Source of the DNA: DATAWK01 sp036267255
Lineage (GTDB): Bacteria > Acidobacteriota > Terriglobia > Terriglobales > Acidobacteriaceae
Assembly (NCBI GenBank): GCA_036267255.1
Contig: DATAWK010000041.1
Coordinates: 372,001-436,000 of the forward strand
Reading direction: 5' to 3'
DNA length: 64,000 nucleotides
In this document: positions 35,134-43,588 of the stretch, piece after piece
How positions within the stretch are numbered: position 1 is the stretch's first letter
How the letters are laid out: every line of letters begins with the position of its first letter
Translations under genes and position numbers: made by a program
Notes under the pieces: model-generated
Told to the model about the DNA's origin: nothing
Databases searched by the model: none
What the model saw: only the letters and a program-made list of their open reading frames with translations

Positions 35134-36147
35134 TCATCCGACTTCGACCATGATCTTTGTAAATTGTGCTGGATTTTTGTCCCACCGGCTTAAAATTTCT
35201 GGAACACCTTCTAGCTCGACGATAGTACTGACGGCGTCATCTACCGGAAATTTCTTCGCTTCCAGCATCCGAATAACTGCGGAAAAATCTTCCGGCAATG
35301 CGTTCCTCGACCCCAGAATGTCGAGTTCCTTCTGCACAAACCATCGCGTTTCATAGGTTACCGGCTGCTTGGCATAACCAATATAAACGACTCGGCCAGT
35401 GAACGCGACCTCTTCGACTGCAGCACGGAATGTTTCCGGGTTACCAATGGCCTCGACCACAACATCCGGACCATTGCTACGAGTTAATTCCTGTAAACGC
35501 TGGTGGAGGGGTTCCCGCAAAGTGTTAATGGTTTCGGCAGCTCCGGCTTTACGCGCGATGGACAACTTTTCGTCGTCTACATCGATGGCGATCGTGTAAG
35601 CACCGCGAAATCCCGCAGCTGCGACTGCTCCTAATCCAACGCCTCCACAACCGAATACAGCGACTGTATCGTTGGCCACTACACGTCCACGTGCGACAGA
35701 ATGGAAGCCCACAGTGAGTGGCTCTACCAGGCAAAGTTCTTTGATGGATAAACTAGCAGGATAGATTTTTTCTGGCGGTACCGCGAGATATTCGGTGAGA
35801 GCTCCATCCCTCTGCACTCCAAATGTCTGGTTTTGGAGGCAAGCGTTAGGTCGTCCACGAAGACAGGAGGCGCAGCCACCACAATTCGTATAAGGCGACA
35901 GCGTGACGTTCATGCCAGGTTGCAAATCAGGCCAGCTCGAAACAGTCTGTTCTATAGTCGCCGCCACCTCGTGTCCGAGAATGCGAGGAAACGAAACCAT
36001 CGGATTTTTTCCGCGAAAAGAATTCAGATCGCTACCGCAAAGGCCAATCATACGCACTCGCAGCAACACCTGCTCTGCCGATACTGTGGGCCGTGGGATG
36101 TCTTCTATCGCGACTATTCCCGGCGATTTCAAAACAATTGCTTTCAT
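35134..36147 (-). CDS. Zinc-dependent alcohol/polyol dehydrogenase (MDR superfamily)
   Basis: NAD(P)-dependent medium-chain dehydrogenase, 337 residues. Catalytic zinc ligands Cys37 (GLCGSD) and His59/Glu60 (GHE) and the structural four-cysteine lobe Cys89, 92, 95, 103 are present. The Rossmann motif is VFGCGGVGLGAV. Related enzymes oxidise L-threonine, sorbitol, L-galactonate or L-idonate. It lies between the IclR regulator and fucP on the minus strand. It may oxidise L-fucose or L-fuconate-type acids, or threonine, given the threonine ammonia-lyase two genes on. The substrate cannot be settled from sequence alone. Confidence 0.88.
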   Translation of the reverse strand: MKAIVLKSPGIVAIEDIPRPTVSAEQVLLRVRMIGLCGSDLNSFRGKNPMVSFPRILGHEVAATIEQTVSSWPDLQPGMNVTLSPYTNCGGCASCLRGRPNACLQNQTFGVQRDGALTEYLAVPPEKIYPASLSIKELCLVEPLTVGFHSVARGRVVANDTVAVFGCGGVGLGAVAAAGFRGAYTIAIDVDDEKLSIARKAGAAETINTLREPLHQRLQELTRSNGPDVVVEAIGNPETFRAAVEEVAFTGRVVYIGYAKQPVTYETRWFVQKELDILGSRNALPEDFSAVIRMLEAKKFPVDDAVSTIVELEGVPEILSRWDKNPAQFTKIMVEVG

Positions 36148-36290
36148 GCATGGCTCTCTTTTTTACAGACAGAGGACAGCGACACAGGTCGATATACTTC
36201 TACTGCAGTCTTAACAAAATGCATTCCAGCGCAGCATAAGAGAACTCGATAACTCACTCCTGAAAATGTTGCTCATCTTCTGCTCCAAAA

Positions 36291-37094
36291 TTAACGATCC
36301 GATTTCAATGGTGTAGCGCCTAAACCGCCAACCGCCTCAGAAATCTGCTGGCTACCTTGGCGGAGTTGCACACGAACATCCTTTGTAGATATTGGGTCTC
36401 TCGTTCTTTTGAAAAAAGGTACCGTGATTGCTGCCATTGCGTAACCCTGGTCATCTAGTATTGGAAAACTGACATTGATAACACCTCTGACCTGATAACT
36501 GACGCGTTCTTCGAACCCTTGCTGCCGAATCTTTGCTAGGTGCGTCTGAAGATCCAGAGGGATCTTTGCCTTTGTGTCGCGTTGCCACTCTTGAATCGCT
36601 CGATCACAGATCTCTGGTCTCTGGTGGGCAAGAATCACGTGCCCGGTGGAAGCCTGCATGAGATCTACCGTTGAGCCAGCCTTTACGTACCAACCGCTAT
36701 TGGTTGGAGCGGTCACCTGCGCCAAAATGACGACTTGGCCACCGTCCAGCACGCCAAGGTGACATGATTGATTTAGCTTATGCGTTATCTGGTGCATAAT
36801 TGGAAGTGCTTCTGCAATCAGCCGCTTCTCGGGAGGATGCTCTTGAGCTAGCTTGAAAAGTTTTAACGTTAAACGGAAGCGCTCCTCGTCATGGGATCGC
36901 GAGATGTATCCGCGCTGCTCAAGGCAAACGAGCATGCGAAATACTTCGGAGACAGTCCGTCCCAGTCGACGCGCAACTTCACTCTTCGTCATTTCGACCG
37001 AAGTAGATGCAAAAAGTTCAAGAATATCCAGGCCCTTTTCAAGTGCTGGCGTGGTATATCGAACTTTTATGTTCGCCTTACTCTTGGCTTCCAT
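36291..37094 (-). CDS. IclR-family transcriptional regulator
   Basis: Regulator of 267 residues. An N-terminal winged helix-turn-helix (LEKGLDILELFAS, MTKSEVARRLGRTVSEVFRMLVCLEQRGYI in parts) is followed by the GAF-like effector domain (CHLGVLDGGQVVILAQV, GWYVKAGSTVDLMQASTGHVILA in parts, RGVINVSFPI). IclR proteins often control breakdown of sugar acids and aromatic acids. ATG 37094 is preferred to the GTG nine bases earlier, with a G-rich site upstream. It lies 143 bp before the alcohol dehydrogenase-fucP-ilvA genes, same strand, so it probably controls them; a 2-keto-3-deoxy sugar acid is a plausible effector. Confidence 0.92.
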   Translation of the reverse strand: MEAKSKANIKVRYTTPALEKGLDILELFASTSVEMTKSEVARRLGRTVSEVFRMLVCLEQRGYISRSHDEERFRLTLKLFKLAQEHPPEKRLIAEALPIMHQITHKLNQSCHLGVLDGGQVVILAQVTAPTNSGWYVKAGSTVDLMQASTGHVILAHQRPEICDRAIQEWQRDTKAKIPLDLQTHLAKIRQQGFEERVSYQVRGVINVSFPILDDQGYAMAAITVPFFKRTRDPISTKDVRVQLRQGSQQISEAVGGLGATPLKSDR

Positions 37095-37384
37095 GTAATA
37101 CACACCCCCGCTGAAGCTCTACTATATGCTGCATACGGCAAATGCTATGCAGCGGTGCAATAATCTGCAGCGCTCAGATTGATCGATATTCAGCGAACAT
37201 TGTCGACCTGGTGTCGCTGATTTGCATAATACATGCTTCTCGCATTCATGAAAGACCAGCCTTAGCACCATCCCTATATATCTAAAAAGGTTCCGAACTA
37301 CAGCATGATTCGGTACGGTATTCTTTTGTGGGTGCACATATCAGCCTCTCTTATATCTGTCCACCCGAGAGATGGAGCTACAAA

Positions 37385-38815
37385 TTATCTAATTGTAATT
37401 TCCAATACGCTGACATATGGATCTGGAGCCTGCTTAGGAACATATATCTTGAGTTGGCTTCCATTTTGAGCGAAAGACATCTTTCCATGCACAGAGAGCA
37501 ATTTCACCTGTTGGACTTTTTCTTTCATACCATTCACAATCAAATCTCCAGTGGGCCAATCAAAAACATGCAGGAATATTTTGTTCCCCTTAGCTGTCGT
37601 AGTGCCGTAAGGTAAGCTTTGCAGCGGCCCGTATGTCGTCCCATAAATGCTTGCGCCGTTTACATCCAACCATTTACCGATTGTCTGAAGGCGGCTAACA
37701 AATTCTGGCTGAATGGTGCCATCAGGCCCGGGTCCAACGTTGAGAAGAAAATTTCCTCCCATGCTGGCAACTTTCACTAAAGTTCGTATAAGTGTTTCCG
37801 AGGATTTGAAATTACGGTCATTTTTGTTGTATGCCCAGGTATTATTAATCGTCATGCAAGTCTCCCAAAGCCTGAAATCTTCAGGTGGAGGCACTTCGCC
37901 TGGCTTCGATCCGGCATTTTTGTGGTCGAAATCCAATTTGTTTCCCTGTATTGGTATTGAATTCGGTAGAAATTGTTCTGGCGTTTCAAAGTCGCCCAGT
38001 ATACCTATCCTATTGTTTATAAGGGTCGCCGGCTGCAGCTCATAAATAACTCGCTGCATTCGGTATCCATCGTACTTATTTTGGTCGAATAACCCGTCAA
38101 ACCAAATTAAAACAATATCGCCATAACGCGTAAGCAGTTCGCGCAGCTGTAGTTCCATGTAATGCAGATATGTTGGCCACACCGGGCGGGTAGGTTCGCC
38201 ATTCCAATTGACGCTCGCCAGTTGAGAGGTATCGCGGTAATCGGGATGGTTTAAATCTGGTGGAGAATAATACAAGCCAAGCGGCATTTCTCCTTTTCGA
38301 GCCGCTGTTGCCAGCAGTTCAACAACATCTTTTTTGTAAGGCGTATTTGTAATTTTATAGTTTGTAAAGGATGTGTCGAACATGCAAAAACCATCATGAT
38401 GCTTGGTGGTAAACACCATGTAGCGCATGCCAGCTTCTTTGGCCAACTGCACCCAGGCATCCGGATCAAATTTCGTCGGATTAAAACGATTGTGCAAGGA
38501 GACGTATTCGTCTTGTGTTATTGGAAATTGCACAGATGGCCTCATAATAGGCCAAGAGGCCTCAACGCTTGCAACGGAATATTGTCCCCAATGAATAAAC
38601 ATTCCGAATTTCCAATTCGAATATCTCGCAATAGCATGCTCATGTATTGGATCGGAGTAAACTTCGTTGCTTAACTGTATATCTTGGCCTGTACCACGTA
38701 TTGTATTACTTCCCTTTATCGGCATAGTTGAAGCTCCTGCACTTACTGCAGAAGCTGCGATGGAGCATCCGAGCGCAGCGCCGGATGAAGCATGCAGAAA
38801 TTCTCTGCGATTCAT
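37385..38815 (-). CDS. Tat-exported alpha-L-fucosidase, GH29 (copy A)
   Basis: Retaining alpha-L-fucosidase of 476 residues. The N-terminus MNRREFLHASSG is a twin-arginine signal, with a hydrophobic run to about residue 30, so it is exported folded. GH29 blocks: FGMFIHWGQYS, TTKHHDGFCMFD and VLIWFDG with nucleophile Asp240. ATG 38815 is fixed by GGAG six bases upstream. It is last in the block after receptor 3, 63 bp after the FucD paralogue. By eye it is clearly different from the other three GH29 proteins here. Linkage specificity (alpha-1,2/3/4/6) cannot be told. Confidence 0.93.
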   Translation of the reverse strand: MNRREFLHASSGAALGCSIAASAVSAGASTMPIKGSNTIRGTGQDIQLSNEVYSDPIHEHAIARYSNWKFGMFIHWGQYSVASVEASWPIMRPSVQFPITQDEYVSLHNRFNPTKFDPDAWVQLAKEAGMRYMVFTTKHHDGFCMFDTSFTNYKITNTPYKKDVVELLATAARKGEMPLGLYYSPPDLNHPDYRDTSQLASVNWNGEPTRPVWPTYLHYMELQLRELLTRYGDIVLIWFDGLFDQNKYDGYRMQRVIYELQPATLINNRIGILGDFETPEQFLPNSIPIQGNKLDFDHKNAGSKPGEVPPPEDFRLWETCMTINNTWAYNKNDRNFKSSETLIRTLVKVASMGGNFLLNVGPGPDGTIQPEFVSRLQTIGKWLDVNGASIYGTTYGPLQSLPYGTTTAKGNKIFLHVFDWPTGDLIVNGMKEKVQQVKLLSVHGKMSFAQNGSQLKIYVPKQAPDPYVSVLEITIR

Positions 38816-38878
38816 ATTTATCTCCAAATACAGCTATCACTATCTCTAACAAGCAATAGTTACTGTAGAAGTTTCTAG

Positions 38879-40150
38879 TTATGTTCGAACAAGGTTTTCT
38901 TTCAATTTATGGATAATCAGATCGGTTGATGCACCGGGCTCACCAGGAATCATATAAAATCCATTAATAATACGCACAGGATTTGAAAAATATCTCTGTA
39001 AATGGGGAATATATTCCAGGAATTCAATTGAATGCCCCATAGCAATATGGTTGAAGATAACAAGATGTTGATGGATTTGCCCCATGTCGCCAACATGCGG
39101 AACAACAGGAAGATGAAACTTCCGTGCCATTAAACTAATGACGATAAATTCGCTTACACCTGCTACGCGAGTGCAGTCTACCTGTACAAAGTGAATCGCT
39201 TTGGCTTCTATAAAATTTTTAAACATAACGCGATTGGGAATATGTTCCCCGATCGCGATACGAAGAGGTGCGATTGCTTCAATAAGTCTGCGATGGGCAA
39301 TAATATCGTCTGGATGCGTAGGCTCTTCAATCCAGTATGGTGACATATTCCGTAACGCTTGGCACATTTCTACAGCCTGAGGATAGGACCATTGTTGATT
39401 TGCATCGAACATTAAAAGAGATTGATTTCCTGCTATCTCCCTCAGCAGATGCGCCCGCCGTATGTCTCTCTCTGGATTCTGAGAGCCGACTTTCATTTTA
39501 AATGCCCTAAATCCTGCATCTATAGCATGAACAATATTCTTTCGAAGTTTTTCGTCATCGTATCGAAGCCACCCTACAGACGTGTCGTATCCAGGATATC
39601 CAGCCTGAAGCAGCGGTTCTCTTTGCTCTCGTGTTAAATAGTTTTCTTTGAGAATGTTTAGACAATCATTTCTGGATAGAGCATCTTCCATGTAGCTAAG
39701 ATCAAGTAAATTAACAACAGCTTCTGGCGATAGGTCTAACAATAAACGCCATAGTGGAACTTCACGGGCTTTAGCCCATAGATCGAAACAGGCGTTGACG
39801 ATGGATGCCAGTGCCAAGTGAATGGCACCTTTATGTGGTCCCAGCCAACGTAGTTGGGAATGGTTAGCCAGCTCTTTCGAAAATTTGCCGAATTCAGACA
39901 TCAATTCTTCAATGTCTTTTCCTATTAAAGCAGGCGCAAGAAGATCAATAAGCTCACAGACAATACGATTACCTTCTCCTAAGGTCAAGACGATCCCCGT
40001 GCCCATCAACGCATTGTCTGTTTTTAATAATGTAACTGCAAGGCAATATTCTGAGTTTAAATGTACGGCGTCACTTCCAGCACCTGCATCCAGCGTGTAG
40101 CGTGCATCATAGGAGTGAATAGTTTGAATTGTTACCAACTTTTTACTCAT
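38879..40150 (-). CDS. Enolase-superfamily dehydratase, diverged L-fuconate dehydratase paralogue
   Basis: Sugar-acid dehydratase of 423 residues. It aligns end to end with the FucD at 54907 and keeps the catalytic set: KxK at 218-220 (FKMKVG), metal ligands Asp249, Glu275 and Glu302 (FDANQ, IEEPT, IGEHI), Asp325 (QVDC) and His352 (VPHVG). Around the catalytic histidine the FucD block CPHAGGVGLCEY is replaced by VPHVGDMGQIHQ, and the N-terminal capping domain differs strongly, so a different sugar acid is possible. Base composition is low in GC (24 and 21 of 60 in two sampled lines, against 31 of 60 in the other FucD). It lies between two GH29 genes in an apparent operon. Confidence 0.85.
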   Translation of the reverse strand: MSKKLVTIQTIHSYDARYTLDAGAGSDAVHLNSEYCLAVTLLKTDNALMGTGIVLTLGEGNRIVCELIDLLAPALIGKDIEELMSEFGKFSKELANHSQLRWLGPHKGAIHLALASIVNACFDLWAKAREVPLWRLLLDLSPEAVVNLLDLSYMEDALSRNDCLNILKENYLTREQREPLLQAGYPGYDTSVGWLRYDDEKLRKNIVHAIDAGFRAFKMKVGSQNPERDIRRAHLLREIAGNQSLLMFDANQQWSYPQAVEMCQALRNMSPYWIEEPTHPDDIIAHRRLIEAIAPLRIAIGEHIPNRVMFKNFIEAKAIHFVQVDCTRVAGVSEFIVISLMARKFHLPVVPHVGDMGQIHQHLVIFNHIAMGHSIEFLEYIPHLQRYFSNPVRIINGFYMIPGEPGASTDLIIHKLKENLVRT

Positions 40151-40210
40151 AATTTTCTATCAAATGCGCTGACTTTTTAATATTGCAGGTGTTGAATTGT
40201 TCTACTAAAT

Positions 40211-41632
40211 TCACTTTGTAGTTATGCGCAGAACATAGGCATATCTTCCTGGAAGCGTGTGCGGAAGCTTTACCTTTACGTCTTCTCCCTGCTGTGCCCA
40301 AGAAAGTGGCTTTGCATAACCTAACAAAAGTATGTTAGAACCCGGCTTTGGTTGGAACGCGCGAAGGGTGATGGAACCCGACTTAGGTTCACCAAGGAGA
40401 GTAGCGTATACATGAGAACCTTTCTCAGTGAAACGGACTGGAATGCCCTCCGCTGTATCTCCTTCTGCACGTTTCCATGGATGAGTTCCATAGATTGCAT
40501 CGCCATTTTGAGAAAGCCATTTTCCAAGCGCATGCAAGCGTTCCATCTGTACTGCAGGGATTGTTCCATCGGCCTCTGGACCGACGTCGAGAAGTAGATT
40601 CCCATTTTTACTAACGATATCTACTAAGAGATAGATTAATTTGTCTGGAGCAATTGTCTCTGCTTCGCCTTCTGCTCGGTTATACCCAAAAGAACGACCC
40701 AATCCGCGGCATTCTTCCCATTTTTTTGCGCTTATTTTGTTAATCGTTGCATACTCAGGTGTAATGAAATCAGAATGTGGGATGCCAAAACGGTCATCAA
40801 TTACGCCATCCGGAACAGTGTTGTAGTACTCGGCCATGAGTTGAAGTGGTCGACCTGTTTTAGGCCAATCAATGTCATTCCACAGTACGGCAGGATGGTA
40901 GCGTTTGATTAGCTCACTTACTTGGGAAAATGCATAGGCTCCATATGCAGCGCTCTCTGGCTTCGTATTTTCAAAACTAGTTCGATCGGTAATCGGGCCT
41001 GGAACGAACGTCCAGTCTAGCCCCCCCGAGTAATAAAGCCCCATGCGCATATTGGACTTACGAACAGCAGCTGTTAATTCTCCGACAATATCCCGGGTTG
41101 CATGCTGACGATCTTTTGGCAAAGTTGGATTGGGAATAGAACTTGGCCAGAGGGTGAAACCTTCATGATGTTTGGTCGTCAGAACGACGTACTTGGCACC
41201 AGCATCTTTAAAAATTTTTGCCCATACCTCTGGATGCCATTTCATGCTTTCGCGGTCGAAGTCTGTCGCAAAATTGTAGTAGTTAAAATTAGCACCGTAG
41301 TGTTCTCGGTGATAGGCTTGCGTAGGTGAGCCGTCGATGCGCATGCTATTGTAGTACCACTCAGCATAAGGATTATTTTTCATGTATTCCTTTGTGCTGA
41401 AGTCATGATTCGGATGAATCAGTGGAGCCCATCCAGGAACGGAATAAAGTCCCCAATGAATAAATATTCCGAGCTTAGCGTCTGCATACCATTGCGGAAG
41501 CGGGTGATGATCGAGAGAGGCAATCGTGGGTTGATAATGATACATTGATTGTGCTTGCAGATGGATAGAAGCCATGGAAAATATGACAAGGAATACTACG
41601 GTGCTTCTTTTTGCTACCTTAAATAGATTCAT
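40211..41632 (-). CDS. Exported alpha-L-fucosidase, GH29 (copy B)
   Basis: Secreted alpha-L-fucosidase of 473 residues with a Sec signal peptide (about 1-28, ending LQAQ). GH29 blocks: LGIFIHWGLYSVPGW, LTTKHHEGFTLWPS and AVLWNDIDWP with nucleophile Asp253. The C-terminal beta-sandwich runs from about 365. The ATG at 41632 has a clear AAGGAG six bases upstream. The classic FIHWG and NDIDW pattern resembles broad-specificity GH29-A enzymes. It lies 135 bp after copy C and 60 bp before the FucD paralogue, all minus strand. Confidence 0.94.
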   Translation of the reverse strand: MNLFKVAKRSTVVFLVIFSMASIHLQAQSMYHYQPTIASLDHHPLPQWYADAKLGIFIHWGLYSVPGWAPLIHPNHDFSTKEYMKNNPYAEWYYNSMRIDGSPTQAYHREHYGANFNYYNFATDFDRESMKWHPEVWAKIFKDAGAKYVVLTTKHHEGFTLWPSSIPNPTLPKDRQHATRDIVGELTAAVRKSNMRMGLYYSGGLDWTFVPGPITDRTSFENTKPESAAYGAYAFSQVSELIKRYHPAVLWNDIDWPKTGRPLQLMAEYYNTVPDGVIDDRFGIPHSDFITPEYATINKISAKKWEECRGLGRSFGYNRAEGEAETIAPDKLIYLLVDIVSKNGNLLLDVGPEADGTIPAVQMERLHALGKWLSQNGDAIYGTHPWKRAEGDTAEGIPVRFTEKGSHVYATLLGEPKSGSITLRAFQPKPGSNILLLGYAKPLSWAQQGEDVKVKLPHTLPGRYAYVLRITTK

Positions 41633-41767
41633 GCGATTCTCCTTGCATGCTTATTTCTCGAATGCGATCTTATGGTTGTAAGAGATCATGGTTTTCTTTG
41701 CTGTAGACCTTTGCATCATGTAACTCAAAACCACAATCTTTCTTAAGAGACAACAGTAGATCCGCGT

Positions 41768-43402
41768 TTAATTTGTAGTTTCTATCTGATAGGCATAGGC
41801 ATATTTACCCGAATTCGTTGCTGGAATCTGAATGTGCAGTCCATCTGCTTCTTGGTGGAATTTGAGATCTTCTACAACGCCAAGCAGTTTTACAGACCGG
41901 ACTTTCTCTGTGGTGACTGCTCTGGTCCCGAGTGCACAGATGACCGCTTCTCCACCCGTCGGCCAGCCCATCTCGATCGCATATAAGAGGTTACCCTTCG
42001 TGGTGAAGCGAAAATCTTTGGACGTATAGGCAGAAGCCTTCGTGTCATTGAAGGAGCCACTGACTACTTTCGTTGGACCTTCACCATAGATTTTCCATGG
42101 CCGTGTGCCATAAACAGCATCGCCATTGACTTTTAGCCACGTTCCAACTGCCAGTAACACCTGTTGTACCTCCACAGGGATCGTCCCGTCAGAACGAGGG
42201 CCGATATTCATCAATAGGTTTCCATTCTTGCTGACGATATCGACAAGTTGATGGATCACGAACGCTGGCGTCTTAAAGGTATCGTGCTCGATATATCCCC
42301 AGGACTTATTGCTAATGGAGGTATCCGTCTGCCAATATAGCGGACGAATATTTCCCAATTGCCCGCGTTCCAGATCGAGCACAGCAGAATGTTCATCCAA
42401 AGCGTAATTCTTGTAATTAATGACGCCAACATGATCGCCATACTTTAGCGAAGCATTGTAGTAAAAAGCGGCAAATTGAGTAAGTTGATTGCGCAAACCG
42501 GGCTGCCCGATCCACCAATCGAAGTACATAATATCGGGATGATACTTTTCTACAATTTCTGTAGAACGGGCAAGCCAATCATTGGCGTAAGCCGTTGAGA
42601 GATATGTAAAGTCATTGTTAAGCGGAGTATTGCCTTTATTCTCTAACCATGCATGCGCAGGACCATAAAAAGCTGCGTATTTCGGATCATTAACATCAGA
42701 GTCGAACTTACGACCTTCTCCCATAAAGAAGTCATGTTCAACACGATGTGACGAAGCACCGAAGTATAGGCCTTCCGCCCGAACTGCTTTCTCTAGTTCG
42801 CCGGCGGTATCACGATGGGGGCCCATCTTAACAACCGTCCAATCAGAGAGCCCGCTGTTGTACATGGCAAAGCCATCATGATGCTCGAAGACCGGGACGA
42901 CGTACCTGGCTCCAGACTCTTTAAATAGACTGGCCCACGCCCGCGCATCAAAATGCTGCGCCTTGAACATCGGGATGAAGTCTTTGTAACCGAACTTGTC
43001 TTGAGGGCCATAGGTGGCAATGTGATGTTTATAGACATCGCTACCCTGGATGTACATTTCTCGCGGGTACCATTCGCTGCCATAGGCAGGAACAGAATAA
43101 ACGCCCCAGTGGATGAAAATCCCGAACTTAGCATCCTTGTACCATTTCGGCACCCGATATTTATCCAGAGATTCGAAGTCCGGCCTAAATGGGCCTTCGT
43201 GGCTTATGCGATCGACATCCTGCAGGAGTACTTTGCGTTGCGCATCATACTTGCTGCTGGCAGCTTGCCACTGTTGATCCAGAACGGCTGGGTCTGTTCC
43301 AGCAGTCGGTGCGGTTGCACTTTGGGCCAGCAAGAATGTGCAACACATGGTTAGTGCCGCAACAGCATAGCAAGAAGGGTTAACAAATGATCGACGCATC
43401 AT
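41768..43402 (-). CDS. Exported alpha-L-fucosidase, GH29 (copy C)
   Basis: Secreted alpha-L-fucosidase of 544 residues, longer than copies A, B and D because of an N-terminal extension of about 60 residues before the barrel and inserts around 215-265. A Sec-type signal occupies 1-26. GH29 blocks: FGIFIHWGVYSVPAYGSEWY, VPVFEHHDGFAMY and IMYFDWWIG with nucleophile Asp295. A second ATG three bases in, with AAGG upstream, may be the true start. It follows TonB receptor 3 by 186 bp, with a strong hairpin in the gap. Confidence 0.94.
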   Translation of the reverse strand: MMRRSFVNPSCYAVAALTMCCTFLLAQSATAPTAGTDPAVLDQQWQAASSKYDAQRKVLLQDVDRISHEGPFRPDFESLDKYRVPKWYKDAKFGIFIHWGVYSVPAYGSEWYPREMYIQGSDVYKHHIATYGPQDKFGYKDFIPMFKAQHFDARAWASLFKESGARYVVPVFEHHDGFAMYNSGLSDWTVVKMGPHRDTAGELEKAVRAEGLYFGASSHRVEHDFFMGEGRKFDSDVNDPKYAAFYGPAHAWLENKGNTPLNNDFTYLSTAYANDWLARSTEIVEKYHPDIMYFDWWIGQPGLRNQLTQFAAFYYNASLKYGDHVGVINYKNYALDEHSAVLDLERGQLGNIRPLYWQTDTSISNKSWGYIEHDTFKTPAFVIHQLVDIVSKNGNLLMNIGPRSDGTIPVEVQQVLLAVGTWLKVNGDAVYGTRPWKIYGEGPTKVVSGSFNDTKASAYTSKDFRFTTKGNLLYAIEMGWPTGGEAVICALGTRAVTTEKVRSVKLLGVVEDLKFHQEADGLHIQIPATNSGKYAYAYQIETTN

Positions 43403-43527
43403 AACCTTAAGGTAAGGGAATTGGGTTGGCTTTCATCTTGGATTATTGGCGCAGGTCGATGAGAAACAGCCGATCTACTGTGCACCCGAACTGACTGGAG
43501 GTAAGTCGGGCACTTCAAGGGAATATC

Positions 43528-43563
43528 TCGCCCGCCTTTCGGGGTAGAACGAAAGACGGGCGA
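43528..43563 (-). terminator. Long hairpin 26 bp after the stop of TonB receptor 3, no U-tract
   Basis: A 14-position stem with a single mismatch (TCGCCCGcCTTTCG against CGAAAGaCGGGCGA) and an 8-base loop. No poly-T run follows on the minus strand, so it may protect the receptor mRNA 3' end or cause partial termination before the fucosidase genes. Confidence 0.65.
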
Positions 43564-43588
43564 AGAGTTAGACAGATAAACCATGCAA

